Origin: a virus
Strand: one strand, 5' to 3'
Length of the DNA: 20,960 bases
Virus record (IMG/VR): IMGVR_UViG_3300049216_000317
Span: 1 to 20,960 of that record
Within the stretch, counting starts at the first letter, position 1. The number at the start of each line of letters is the position of its first letter. Shown in pieces: positions 1-5,123 of this stretch. A program made the position numbers and the translations under genes. Below the pieces are notes generated by a model. It did no database searches. It worked only from the letters and a program-made list of their open reading frames with translations, and was not told the DNA's origin.

Positions 1-52
1 GCAAAACTTTCAGTTGTTTCGAAATAACTCTAACTTTACTAGGTGGTGACTT

Positions 53-331
53 ATGGAACGCGATACAGAACAAACCCCGGTTATTTTCCGGGTCTTTAAA
101 GACGGTGGGGACGTGGTCGCTTTGTTTCCTGAATTCGTTAACTATCCAGACGGTTGCGTTGAATCTTATCAGCGCATGGGTCAACACGGTGCCGCTAATT
201 ATTCTCATTGCATGAAGGTATCACGCCCCGCAACGGCTAACGAATCGGCGGCGCTAAAACGTGAGCTTGAATCAATCGGCTACAACTTGAAAGTTCAAAC
301 GCGTTCAAAATTCGTGCCGGGAAGGGCCTAA
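53..331 (+). CDS. Small phage/plasmid-type protein of unknown function
   Basis: A 92-residue soluble protein with an ATG start preceded by GGTGG about 7 bases upstream. The N-terminal half alternates beta-like segments (VIFRVFKDGGDVVALFPE), followed by a QHGAANY stretch and a C-terminal helix (ESAALKRELESIGY) with a basic tail. From memory this matches a family of small proteins common in phages and plasmids (a beta-rich start, a GQHG motif and a closing LESIGY helix) that has no assigned function. It is the first of a run of rightward small genes; the next gene starts 3 bases after its stop, which suggests one transcript. No catalytic residues or membrane segments are visible. Confidence 0.8.
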   Translation: MERDTEQTPVIFRVFKDGGDVVALFPEFVNYPDGCVESYQRMGQHGAANYSHCMKVSRPATANESAALKRELESIGYNLKVQTRSKFVPGRA

Positions 332-334
332 GCC

Positions 335-571
335 ATGACGACTCAAAACAAGAATCTCGAAACGGCACTAGAGCGAAACTCCGGCTATAACCCGGAGCGC
401 GCTGCGGATCATGGCGACTATCACTTATCAGCGGATCGCAAAACGCTAATGATAGGTGACCACGCTTTCAGTCTGACAGACGCAACGTCGATGCTTGACT
501 ATGTTACCCGTTACCCGCGACGTTTTGGCCTAACAGTCGGCAACCGTTTTTATATTGAAGACGAAATTTAA
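335..571 (+). CDS. Hypothetical small protein
   Basis: A 78-residue protein whose ATG lies 3 bases after the previous stop; GAAGGG inside the end of the upstream gene is the probable ribosome site, so translation is likely coupled. The N-terminus is polar, then comes a compact domain with the run KTLMIGDHAFSLTDATSMLD and an acidic end (YIEDEI). I do not recognise the family. Codon use and tight packing with both neighbours support a real gene. A role in early takeover of the host would fit its position, but this is inference from location only. Confidence 0.72.
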   Translation: MTTQNKNLETALERNSGYNPERAADHGDYHLSADRKTLMIGDHAFSLTDATSMLDYVTRYPRRFGLTVGNRFYIEDEI

Positions 572-591
572 CTTTAACAAAGGATTAGGAA

Positions 592-819
592 ATGAAACCG
601 CTTAATAAAATACAGAATCCAGAACGGAACGAACTTCTAGACCTTGTGCGCGCTGACTTCGTGAATACTTCGCGAGCCGAACTCGCTAAACTTCTAGACG
701 TTCACTTGGATAACATGACCTTAACTTTCGGTGACGAAAGGGTTTTGGAATACCTCAAGGCAAAATTCAACCTTGAGGCTGTACCAGCCCCGTCCCCTTT
801 ATTTAGACGCGTGGCCTAA
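592..819 (+). CDS. Hypothetical small helical protein
   Basis: A 75-residue protein behind the ribosome site AAAGGATTAGGA. It looks mostly helical: RNELLDLVRADFV, then SRAELAKLLDVHLDNMT, then ERVLEYLKAKFNL, ending in a Pro-rich basic tail. The SRAELAKLLDVHLDN segment could be read as a helix-turn-helix-like element, but it is too short to be sure. The gap from the previous gene is 20 bases. The next strong ribosome site is 27 bases downstream, in a leader sequence that recurs before the gene at 1611. Function unknown. Confidence 0.72.
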   Translation: MKPLNKIQNPERNELLDLVRADFVNTSRAELAKLLDVHLDNMTLTFGDERVLEYLKAKFNLEAVPAPSPLFRRVA

Positions 820-832
820 TAGTGTTTTTCGA

Positions 833-857
833 GAAGTATTTTTCACATAGGAGTTAA
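833..857 (+). repeat. Recurrent leader motif, copy 1 (ribosome site)
   Basis: GAAGTATTTTTCACATAGGA followed by GTTAA sits just before the 15-codon reading frame at 862. Nearly the same sequence (GAAGTGATTTTTCGATAGGA) sits directly before the gene at 1611 (1585-1608), and decayed pieces occur at 1795-1822 and 1870-1880. The TAGGAG part is a strong ribosome site; the GAAGT-ATTTTTC part upstream is conserved beyond what a ribosome site needs. Confidence 0.5.
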
Positions 858-861
858 CCAA

Positions 862-909
862 ATGGACTACGGTAAAGCGAAAGCCGCGAAACGAAAGGCC
901 CGAAAATGA
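862..909 (+). CDS. 15-residue basic leader peptide (candidate)
   Basis: A very short frame encodes MDYGKAKAAKRKARK, with 8 Lys/Arg residues among 15. It has the best ribosome site in the area (ATAGGAGTTAACCAA before the ATG), and its stop overlaps the start of the next gene as ATGA. The next gene has only a weak site of its own, so ribosomes probably reach it through this peptide. That arrangement fits a translated leader that couples or regulates expression. It could also be a small nucleic-acid-binding peptide. The start signal is seen; the regulatory role is inferred. Confidence 0.45.
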   Translation: MDYGKAKAAKRKARK

Positions 910-1244
910 AACGCAAAATCGAACCGACTAATGGTGAATGGAGCGCAGGTGTTTACAATACGACTGAGACCATGGTGGAGCGCTTGAAGCACAAGCCTCA
1001 GTCCTGCGTCTGTGTTGTCGAGCATGGAATGCCCGGCATGGTCGTGGCTTTATGCGGTGACGCTGATGACGTCCAGTCTCAGCGTGATGCCGACTTGATG
1101 TCAGCGGCTAAGGAAATGTTTGCGGCTCTAGAAGCAAACGAGAGGGCCATAGGCGCTGGTATTGAGGCCGATCCTGAACTATGGAGTGACGCCGCTTTAA
1201 AGACGCAAGCGGCCTTAAAGAAGGCGAGGGGGACGCATGGATGA
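906..1244 (+). CDS. Hypothetical phage protein with C-terminal helical AAKEMFAALEAN domain
   Basis: A 112-residue protein starting inside the ATGA overlap with the leader peptide at 862-909. Residues 1-55 form an unassigned domain containing two Cys (QSCVCVVEHGMPGM). Residues 60-112 (ADLMSAAKEMFAALEANERA ending in ALKTQAALKKARG) resemble, from memory, the small helical module found in many phage hypothetical proteins, where a leucine/alanine-rich helix is followed by a short loop and a closing KARG helix. No enzymatic motif is visible. The end overlaps the next gene by 8 bases, which suggests coupled translation. Confidence 0.72.
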   Translation: MKRKIEPTNGEWSAGVYNTTETMVERLKHKPQSCVCVVEHGMPGMVVALCGDADDVQSQRDADLMSAAKEMFAALEANERAIGAGIEADPELWSDAALKTQAALKKARGTHG

Positions 1245-1491
1245 CCGTTTAAAGGCACTGCGTAAAGCAGGCGAGACGTTTTTAATTGAGCTTCCCGAAT
1301 TGGAACAGAATGGTGTTTTCAATTGGGATGATGTTGAGACATTGATGAATCGCTTCGCTACGGAATTGAGCGCCGAAGGTGTGCGCACACGAGATACTAT
1401 TAACTATTTTTGGGGGTTGATCGATGAAGGCGTTAGAGAAGCAATGGCCGAAAGAAATGCCGATGAACCTATACATTCTCAGGCTTCATGA
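1237..1491 (+). CDS. Hypothetical acidic protein
   Basis: An 84-residue acidic protein that begins 8 bases before the upstream stop. It appears all-helical, with ERLKAL-type and DDVETLMNRFATELSAEGV segments and a Trp-containing loop (FWGLIDEGV). I do not recognise the family. Its last third overlaps another frame (1424-1591), which looks like a separate small gene. The overlaps at both ends place it in a single translated chain of small genes. Confidence 0.7.
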   Translation: MDDRLKALRKAGETFLIELPELEQNGVFNWDDVETLMNRFATELSAEGVRTRDTINYFWGLIDEGVREAMAERNADEPIHSQAS

Positions 1492-1591
1492 TTGCGCTGT
1501 ACGTTTTGAATCAATGGGCGCATGGTACTTAGCTATGGTATGCCGGGGGTTAATAGAAGACGAAATAAGGCGAACACTTCCCCGGAAGTGA
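1424..1591 (+). CDS. Nested 55-residue small protein
   Basis: This frame starts with ATG inside the preceding gene, with GGGGG centred about 9 bases upstream as a plausible ribosome site, and runs 100 bases beyond that gene's stop. The protein begins MKALEKQWPKEMPMNLYILR and ends LIEDEIRRTLPRK. It has a moderately hydrophobic core (VRFESMGAWYLAMVCRGL) flanked by basic residues. A later in-frame ATG at 1457 would give 44 residues. Without it the stretch 1492-1610 would be empty, which is unusual in this packed block. Its stop lies inside the second copy of the leader motif at 1585. Confidence 0.5.
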   Translation: MKALEKQWPKEMPMNLYILRLHDCAVRFESMGAWYLAMVCRGLIEDEIRRTLPRK

Positions 1592-1608
1592 TTTTTCGAT
1601 AGGAGTTA
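1585..1608 (+). repeat. Recurrent leader motif, copy 2
   Basis: GAAGTGATTTTTCGATAGGA followed by GTTA lies immediately before the ATG at 1611. It matches the leader before 862 at nearly every position, including the T-run and the TAGGAGTT ribosome site. Confidence 0.5.
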
Positions 1609-1610
1609 TT

Positions 1611-1808
1611 ATGATACGAGATGAAACGAAAGCAGCTGTTGACCGAATCATGGCAGACATTCAAAAAGAAGCCGAAGCTTTGTATGGGCCTTTGTCTAGC
1701 GAAGAGTCTGTCCAGCGCATACGCCGTGAGCTTCGCGCAAAGATCTACGCTCTGTTTTTAAAGCAGGCCCACGTGGTCGGCAAGGCCGGTCCCAGAAGTG
1801 AATTCTGA
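1611..1808 (+). CDS. Hypothetical helical protein
   Basis: A 65-residue protein with a strong ribosome site (ATAGGAGTTATT then ATG). It looks like a single long amphipathic helical hairpin: KAAVDRIMADIQKEAEAL, then EESVQRIRRELRAKIYALFL, ending in a basic tail. No family is recognised. It is the last gene of the first rightward cluster; about 350 bases without a clear gene follow, beginning with another partial copy of the leader motif. Confidence 0.65.
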   Translation: MIRDETKAAVDRIMADIQKEAEALYGPLSSEESVQRIRRELRAKIYALFLKQAHVVGKAGPRSEF

Positions 1809-2025
1809 GAAGCATTTTTCGAGCCCCTACCCCATCTAAAATCAAGTCCAGATTTGCCCATCTCTTCCAGAAGTGATTTCGGGCATCGCTCTATGCAGGA
1901 CAGAACATTTAAGATTTTGTTTGAACTTATTGCAAAGTCTCGTTCTAATATTCTTCACAAGGGAACGAACTGTCACGCTATTAGCACCAGCATGATCGGT
2001 ATGTAATTAAGAGGGGAATTGGGGT
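1809..2025. other. Gene-free stretch with decayed leader motifs and a TATTAGC box
   Basis: I see no convincing reading frame here. The stretch holds partial copies of the leader motif (AGAAGCATTTTTCGAG at 1808-1822 and GAAGTGATTTC at 1870-1880), which could mark a lost gene. It also holds GCTATTAGCACCAG at 1978-1990, a 9-bp palindrome (GCTA-T-TAGC) that recurs at 5194, followed by CAGCATGA at 1988-1995, which is a half-site of the palindrome at 2109-2125. Confidence 0.4.
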
Positions 2026-2089
2026 TTGGCACGGATGCCAATGAGGGCCACGGACGGCCCGCTATGTTTAAGCCTTTGACACCGTCAAA
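2026..2089 (+). ncRNA. Three tandem hairpins, two with CGGA loops (possible leader or small RNA)
   Basis: Three perfect short stems follow one another. TTGGCA/TGCCAA (2026-2031 with 2036-2041) closes a CGGA loop. GGGCC/GGCCC (2045-2049 with 2056-2060) closes ACGGAC. TTTGAC/GTCAAA (2075-2080 with 2084-2089) closes ACC. Showing a GGA in the loop of a short stem is the known hallmark of CsrA/RsmA binding sites, and ACGGATG in the first hairpin is close to the selected CsrA consensus core. This could be a protein-binding leader for the 2155 gene or a small RNA. No T-run terminator follows directly. Confidence 0.35.
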
Positions 2090-2104
2090 AAGTTCGCCAG
2101 AATT

Positions 2105-2125
2105 TTGACAGCATGACTCATGCTG
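2105..2125 (+). promoter_or_regulatory. TTGACA box overlapping a 17-bp perfect palindrome
   Basis: A perfect -35-like TTGACA (2105-2110) overlaps CAGCATGA-C-TCATGCTG (2109-2125), a perfect palindrome of 8-bp arms around one base. A partial -10 (TCTTAG) lies 17 bases after the box, so the -10 is weak. The palindrome is a good candidate operator. A shorter version (CAGCATG-T-CATGCTG) occurs at 5246-5260 and a degenerate one at 3246-3260. Confidence 0.45.
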
Positions 2126-2154
2126 AGTCTTAGCTAATAACAACAAGGACGTTT

Positions 2155-2316
2155 ATGATGGTTCTGTTAATAGCGCCGGTTGATTTCTTATGCCCGACAG
2201 GCCAAGTGATCATTGCGCAAGGCACCGAAATCTATGTGGATTTAGATAAGATGATTGGCTACTATGACGGCCATCACTTCATGGTATTCCCAGACGAATT
2301 CGTGCCCATAAATTAA
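2155..2316 (+). CDS. 53-residue hypothetical protein
   Basis: A short gene with a clear ribosome site (AAGGA at 2145-2149, 5 bases before ATG). The protein opens MMVLLIAPVDFLCPTGQVII and ends MVFPDEFVPIN. Its alternation of hydrophobic and polar residues suggests a small beta barrel rather than a membrane segment. I do not recognise the family. It is preceded by the hairpins at 2026-2089 and the palindrome at 2109-2125, so it may be regulated by both. It is followed by a GCTAATA motif and then the next promoter. Confidence 0.6.
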   Translation: MMVLLIAPVDFLCPTGQVIIAQGTEIYVDLDKMIGYYDGHHFMVFPDEFVPIN

Positions 2317-2363
2317 GCTAATAAAGAAATTTCTGCCCTATTAGTTTGAAAATTGGGAAATTG

Positions 2364-2397
2364 TTGACAAGTTCTACGCACCTTTGTGATACAAAGG
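2364..2397 (+). promoter_or_regulatory. Candidate promoter with 17-bp operator palindrome
   Basis: A perfect TTGACA (2364-2369) is followed after 18 bases by GATACA (2388-2393), a weak -10 preceded by TG. The perfect palindrome CCTTTGT-GAT-ACAAAGG (2381-2397) lies over the -10, the classic place for a repressor operator. The transcript would lead to the gene at 2488 after a leader of about 85 bases that contains TTATTAGCATTAG (2439-2451) and GCTAATAGG (2468-2476). Confidence 0.5.
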
Positions 2398-2487
2398 CCT
2401 TCCAGCTATGAGTTAATTGCTTATTGACCCTGGCATGTTATTAGCATTAGTAATCTGCGGGACGTAAGCTAATAGGAAGGAAAACGT

Positions 2488-3015
2488 ATGATGACAACTA
2501 TCAATGGCAAAAAGCTAAATGAGATCTTTAACGCGACTCCAACGTCGAGGGCCGTCTTGAAGTATTTGCTGAACCGAGACAGAGACCGGACCTTCATCGA
2601 TATTCGGCGCCTGCACCTTAAGATCGTTCAAGAGCACCGCATCGTCGAGCAGGACTGGGACCAGCTATGGACCGACCTTATGAAGAACAAAGTCGGGTCG
2701 TTCGTGGTGGGACGCCGCAAACAGCCGTCGCGTTTCATTTTGGATTATAGCCTTAAAAAGTTTGCAGAAGCGGCAAAAGAAGGTCGGGATCTTGAAATTC
2801 AACGTGTTTCAAAACGCATTATTCCAGCTGATTCCCTTGCTAAGAAGCCCGACGCACAAGCTCCCGTAGCTTCTGTGGCCACGCAAACGGCGCAGGACGT
2901 GTTTATTCTTCAGATTCCATACAATGGCAAAATGGCAACGCTTCGAGTTGGTTCGGATGTCTCAAGAGAAGAACTGATTCAAGTTGCCCAATATATCCAA
3001 GAGAAGTTTGGGTGA
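2488..3015 (+). CDS. Putative DNA-binding or regulatory phage protein
   Basis: A 175-residue basic protein with a strong ribosome site (AGGAAGG) before a double ATG. Residues 1-95 look like a winged-helix-type domain: helices around LNEIFNATPTSRAVLKYLLN and FIDIRRLHLKIVQEH, then VGSFVVGRRKQPSRFIL as a beta wing. A Pro/Ala-rich linker (about 115-135) leads to a small C-terminal domain (FILQIPYNGKMATLRVGSDV, then EELIQVAQYIQEKF). The family is not recognised with certainty. Being preceded by an operator-like palindrome would suit an autoregulated transcription factor, which is inference. The stop is 3 bases before the next gene. Confidence 0.65.
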   Translation: MMTTINGKKLNEIFNATPTSRAVLKYLLNRDRDRTFIDIRRLHLKIVQEHRIVEQDWDQLWTDLMKNKVGSFVVGRRKQPSRFILDYSLKKFAEAAKEGRDLEIQRVSKRIIPADSLAKKPDAQAPVASVATQTAQDVFILQIPYNGKMATLRVGSDVSREELIQVAQYIQEKFG

Positions 3016-3018
3016 TTT

Positions 3019-3222
3019 ATGAAACAACAACACGAAGTCTTCGAGCCAGAGTTATTAGGCTATAAGGTCCTGTGCGAATGCTGCGGGGCAGAAGTCGGTA
3101 AGGTTCTGATAGTTGAAGGCTCTTACATTGGCGAATGTTGTGCTGATAAGCGCGAGTTCAAGCCAAAAGTGATTCCTGAGACGTCAATGGGGCGCCTGCG
3201 AATCCTCAAGCCCGCAGCTTAA
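3019..3222 (+). CDS. Small Cys-rich (zinc-ribbon-like) protein
   Basis: A 67-residue protein starting 3 bases after the previous stop. Cysteines are arranged as CECC near residue 19 and GECC near residue 40, separated by a beta-like stretch (GAEVGKVLIVEGSYI). This is the layout of a small zinc ribbon, with the C-terminal half basic (KREFKPKV). Such proteins often bind nucleic acid or modify polymerase, but no specific function can be assigned. It is probably cotranscribed with the gene at 2488; a new promoter-like element follows. Confidence 0.65.
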   Translation: MKQQHEVFEPELLGYKVLCECCGAEVGKVLIVEGSYIGECCADKREFKPKVIPETSMGRLRILKPAA

Positions 3223-3230
3223 TTGCGATA

Positions 3231-3277
3231 TTGACAATAGCTATTAACATGAATCATCCTGGTATGGAAACCATATC
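3231..3277 (+). promoter_or_regulatory. TTGACA box, degenerate operator and leader hairpin before the RNA ligase
   Basis: TTGACA (3231-3236) is followed by AACATGA-A-TCATCCT (3246-3260), which matches 12 of 14 arm positions of the 2110-2124 palindrome. A convincing -10 is not present. GGTATGG-AAA-CCATATC (3261-3277) can form a 7-bp RNA hairpin with one G-U pair, ending one base before the ribosome site AAGGA (3278-3282). The hairpin could modulate ligase translation. Confidence 0.4.
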
Positions 3278-3288
3278 AAGGATGACTC

Positions 3289-4155
3289 ATGGAATTCAAA
3301 AGCTTTTCTAAGATCGAATCTCTTCGCAATGTGCGCATGCAAATCACGCAAAAGATCCACGGCACCAACGCGCAAATCATGATCGTCCCACGCGACGGTG
3401 AGGGCGATTACCTCGATATAGTTCGCGTGGACGACAAAGAATACTATGTTCGCGCTGGATCGCGCACTCGCTGGATCACGCCGGGTGACGACAATTATGG
3501 TTTCGCTGCCTTTGTCCATTCCAATGCTGAAGCGATTGTTCGCAGTTTAGGTCCTGGCCAACATTTCGGGGAGTGGGCGGGTCTTGGAATCAATTCCGGC
3601 GAAGGGCTAACTTCAAAAGTGTTTTGCCTGTTCGATTACTGGCGTTACGACAAAGAACTGCCGCCTCAATGCGTGCTAGTGCCTGTGCTTTACGAAGGGC
3701 CTTTCTCGCTGGAGAAGATTAACGAGGTCATGGCAGAATTGAAGACCGGGGGGTCGAAATTATCGCCCGGATTTATGCGTCCCGAGGGAATAGTGATTTC
3801 TTTCATGGGCAAGCGGATCAAGAAAGTTTTCGAAGCCGAAGAATCTGCATGGAAGGGCGGTGATCCGATGGCTCGTGCGCTCAAAGATAAGATGCGCATG
3901 GAAGATAAGAGCTTTGAATTAGTTGAACATCTCTTGCAGCCGGTACGTTTGGAGAAGCTATTGTCGCGCGACGAACGTTATTTAATCAGCTACCCGAAGT
4001 CTTTGCCCATGATCTGCAAAGACTACACTCAAGATCTTTTGGATGAAGGACAGATCACTGGTGATGAGAGTCAGGTTTCTTCAATGAAGAAGATTCTTGG
4101 GAAACATTTGTTTCCTTTCGTGAAGGCGGAAGTGAATCGTCTTTCCGGTATCTAA
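3289..4155 (+). CDS. RNA ligase (Rnl2/PF09414-like nucleotidyltransferase)
   Basis: A 288-residue ATP-dependent RNA ligase. The motifs are in order: motif I KIHGTN with nucleophile Lys22; a SRTRW segment near 58-62; motif III GEWAG at 94-98; motif IIIa VFCLFDYW at 111-118; motif IV PEGIVI at 165-170; motif V KRIKKVF at 175-181. Residues about 190-288 form an extra C-terminal domain. Enzymes of this type join RNA ends through a ligase-AMP and an RNA-adenylate intermediate. In phages they repair host-cleaved tRNAs, usually with a polynucleotide kinase/phosphatase, which is not seen here. The ribosome site AAGGA lies 6 bases before the ATG. The last 100 bases are overlapped by a leftward frame. 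Confidence 0.88.
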   Translation: MEFKSFSKIESLRNVRMQITQKIHGTNAQIMIVPRDGEGDYLDIVRVDDKEYYVRAGSRTRWITPGDDNYGFAAFVHSNAEAIVRSLGPGQHFGEWAGLGINSGEGLTSKVFCLFDYWRYDKELPPQCVLVPVLYEGPFSLEKINEVMAELKTGGSKLSPGFMRPEGIVISFMGKRIKKVFEAEESAWKGGDPMARALKDKMRMEDKSFELVEHLLQPVRLEKLLSRDERYLISYPKSLPMICKDYTQDLLDEGQITGDESQVSSMKKILGKHLFPFVKAEVNRLSGI

Positions 4156-4240
4156 ACTTCCAATGGCCCCACATGATTTTGAAATAGATGATTGCGGCGA
4201 GAAGGAGCCAGCCTAAGCGAATTCCTTCTTCCCAATTCAC
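4055..4240 (-). CDS. Small single-span membrane protein (candidate)
   Basis: A 61-residue frame starting at GTG, overlapping the stop of the upstream leftward gene as GTGA. The N-terminus carries one clear hydrophobic helix (IRLGWLLLAAIIYFKIMW, residues 7-24) followed by a basic stretch (HWKFRYRKDD) and a polar tail, giving an N-out/C-in topology by the positive-inside rule. Its last third is antisense to the end of the RNA ligase. The GTGA coupling, also seen in this operon at 4659-4662, and the membrane segment argue for a real gene. Function unknown. Confidence 0.45.
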   Translation of the reverse strand: MNWEEGIRLGWLLLAAIIYFKIMWGHWKFRYRKDDSLPPSRKETNVSQESSSLKKPDSHHQ

Positions 4241-4446
4241 GGAAGTTCATTCCCTTCAAAGTCTTCTGGATTTTCAAATGTAAGCGTCTGAGGGCCATCA
4301 ATTCGATAATCGGCGAAGGTATCTTCGAATTCCTCGTGATCATCGTTCTCATTTGCTTCTTCGATTTTTTGATCAAACTCTTCGGCCATTGAAGTTGGTA
4401 TAAGATACCAATGGGCGTCGTCGTCTTGCTTTAAGCATTGTCTCAT
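4237..4446 (-). CDS. Acidic phage protein with DDDAHWYLIP motif
   Basis: A 69-residue strongly acidic protein with an excellent ribosome site (GGGAGG, 4 bases before ATG). The N-terminal KQDDDAHWYLIP is, from memory, a recurring start of small hypothetical phage proteins in which aspartates and HWY precede a hydrophobic strand. The rest is acidic and probably helical (EEFDQKIEEANENDDHEEFE). Function unknown. It lies in the middle of a leftward operon and is coupled to the membrane protein downstream. Confidence 0.72.
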   Translation of the reverse strand: MRQCLKQDDDAHWYLIPTSMAEEFDQKIEEANENDDHEEFEDTFADYRIDGPQTLTFENPEDFEGNELP

Positions 4447-4482
4447 TTAGCCTCCCGAAGGACGAAAACTCCCATGCGATTC

Positions 4483-4662
4483 TTAGGATGTCAATTTTGA
4501 TGGCGAAGCGGCGACAATTTCATGGGTTTTTAAAAGATGTTCGCGAACGTCATAGCATTCGATGACCGCAACAAACGTCTTAAGATCTTCGTCCCACTTA
4601 AGTTCTTTGGCGCGCTTGCCCGTATGCAGTGAGGCCATTCTTTCAAATTGCTCGCGTGTCAC
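4483..4662 (-). CDS. Hypothetical 59-residue protein, GTG start
   Basis: I start this gene at a GTG that overlaps the stop of the upstream gene as GTGA, giving VTREQFERMASLHTGKRAKE and a C-terminal FVAVIECYDVREHLLKTHEI. The open frame continues upstream to 4833, but that part lies opposite a better-coded gene and has a random composition, so the short form is preferred. The protein is mixed helical and strand with no known motif. The ribosome site is weak, so translation probably depends on the upstream gene. Confidence 0.55.
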   Translation of the reverse strand: MTREQFERMASLHTGKRAKELKWDEDLKTFVAVIECYDVREHLLKTHEIVAASPSKLTS

Positions 4663-4889
4663 TTTTCTCTTTTGCCTTTGACCCTGAGCTTCACCAGTTT
4701 TAGTTCGACCTCTACTATTCCACAATAACGCGAGCACTTGCGCTCCTTCCTTAGAGCTTTCATTGTTCGATACAATTCGGGGAACCCTACTTCTGGTCCC
4801 GAAGGCATTTCGATGAACCAATCCGTCGCACACATAAACGCTTTGGTTGGTGCTTTTGGTTTTGGCTTGTTTCTTTTTGCCTTTTTCAA
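4659..4889 (-). CDS. Hypothetical basic protein, probable TTG start
   Basis: A 76-residue basic protein. The frame is open from 4907, but the ribosome site GAGGTGG sits just upstream of a TTG at 4889, and the upstream gene stops at 4901, so TTG 4889 is the best start. After a Lys/Pro-rich beginning, the core reads FMCATDWFIEMPSGPEVGFP followed by a helix (ELYRTMKALRKER), a CSRYC pair and a strand-rich basic end (ELKLVKLRVKGKREK). It is not a recognised family. The CxxxC pair could bind metal or form a disulfide. Confidence 0.6.
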   Translation of the reverse strand: MKKAKRNKPKPKAPTKAFMCATDWFIEMPSGPEVGFPELYRTMKALRKERKCSRYCGIVEVELKLVKLRVKGKREK

Positions 4890-4900
4890 AACCACCTCTA

Positions 4901-5074
4901 TTAGCAACGCACGAGACTATTTGAGCCTGGTTTCATATGATCAGGCAACTGATTATGTATATCGTTGAGCGCATTTTGGACTTCAGCCCCACCGTAGCTC
5001 GGATCAATCTCGTGTTTGAAAACCATATGTAAGTGATTTGCAATCACGAGAACTTGTCCATGGTCTAGCTCCAT
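4901..5074 (-). CDS. Hypothetical 57-residue protein, first full cistron of the leftward operon
   Basis: This frame begins with ATG 5074 (MELDHGQVLVIANHLHMVFK) and ends SLVRC. It reads like genuine protein, with a strand (QVLVIANHLHMVF) then helices. The frame stays open and protein-like for about 10 codons before the ATG (YENEVSIGD), yet no start codon lies there. The only strong ribosome site (GGGGAG) feeds another frame at 5100 that encodes 11 codons and ends just past this ATG. So either translation passes from that leader peptide, or a one-base frameshift has separated the true start from the body. Confidence 0.5.
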   Translation of the reverse strand: MELDHGQVLVIANHLHMVFKHEIDPSYGGAEVQNALNDIHNQLPDHMKPGSNSLVRC

Positions 5075-5100
5075 GTCCCCAATTGAAACTTCGTTTTCAT
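5065..5100 (-). CDS. 11-residue leader peptide MKTKFQLGTWS (candidate)
   Basis: ATG 5100 is preceded by GGGGAG at ideal spacing, and the promoter at 5124-5153 would put the transcript start about 17 bases upstream. The frame closes after 11 codons, 7 bases beyond the start of the next gene, an arrangement suited to translational coupling. It parallels the 15-codon leader at 862. A frameshift in the 4901-5074 gene is the main alternative. Confidence 0.35.
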   Translation of the reverse strand: MKTKFQLGTWS

Positions 5101-5123
5101 ATTCTCCCCTTTGCGTGCTTTTG

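Noticed and set aside
4663-4833. Upstream extension of the 4483-4662 frame to a 116-residue protein
   Set aside because: The extension lies opposite the better-coded 4659-4889 gene, has a random composition and lacks a ribosome site, while a GTGA overlap start at 4662 fits the operon.
4738-4968. Rightward frame with a hydrophobic segment (ALVGAFGFGLFLFAFF)
   Set aside because: It is antisense to the Lys/Pro-rich start of the 4659-4889 gene, which automatically yields hydrophobic residues; no ribosome site.
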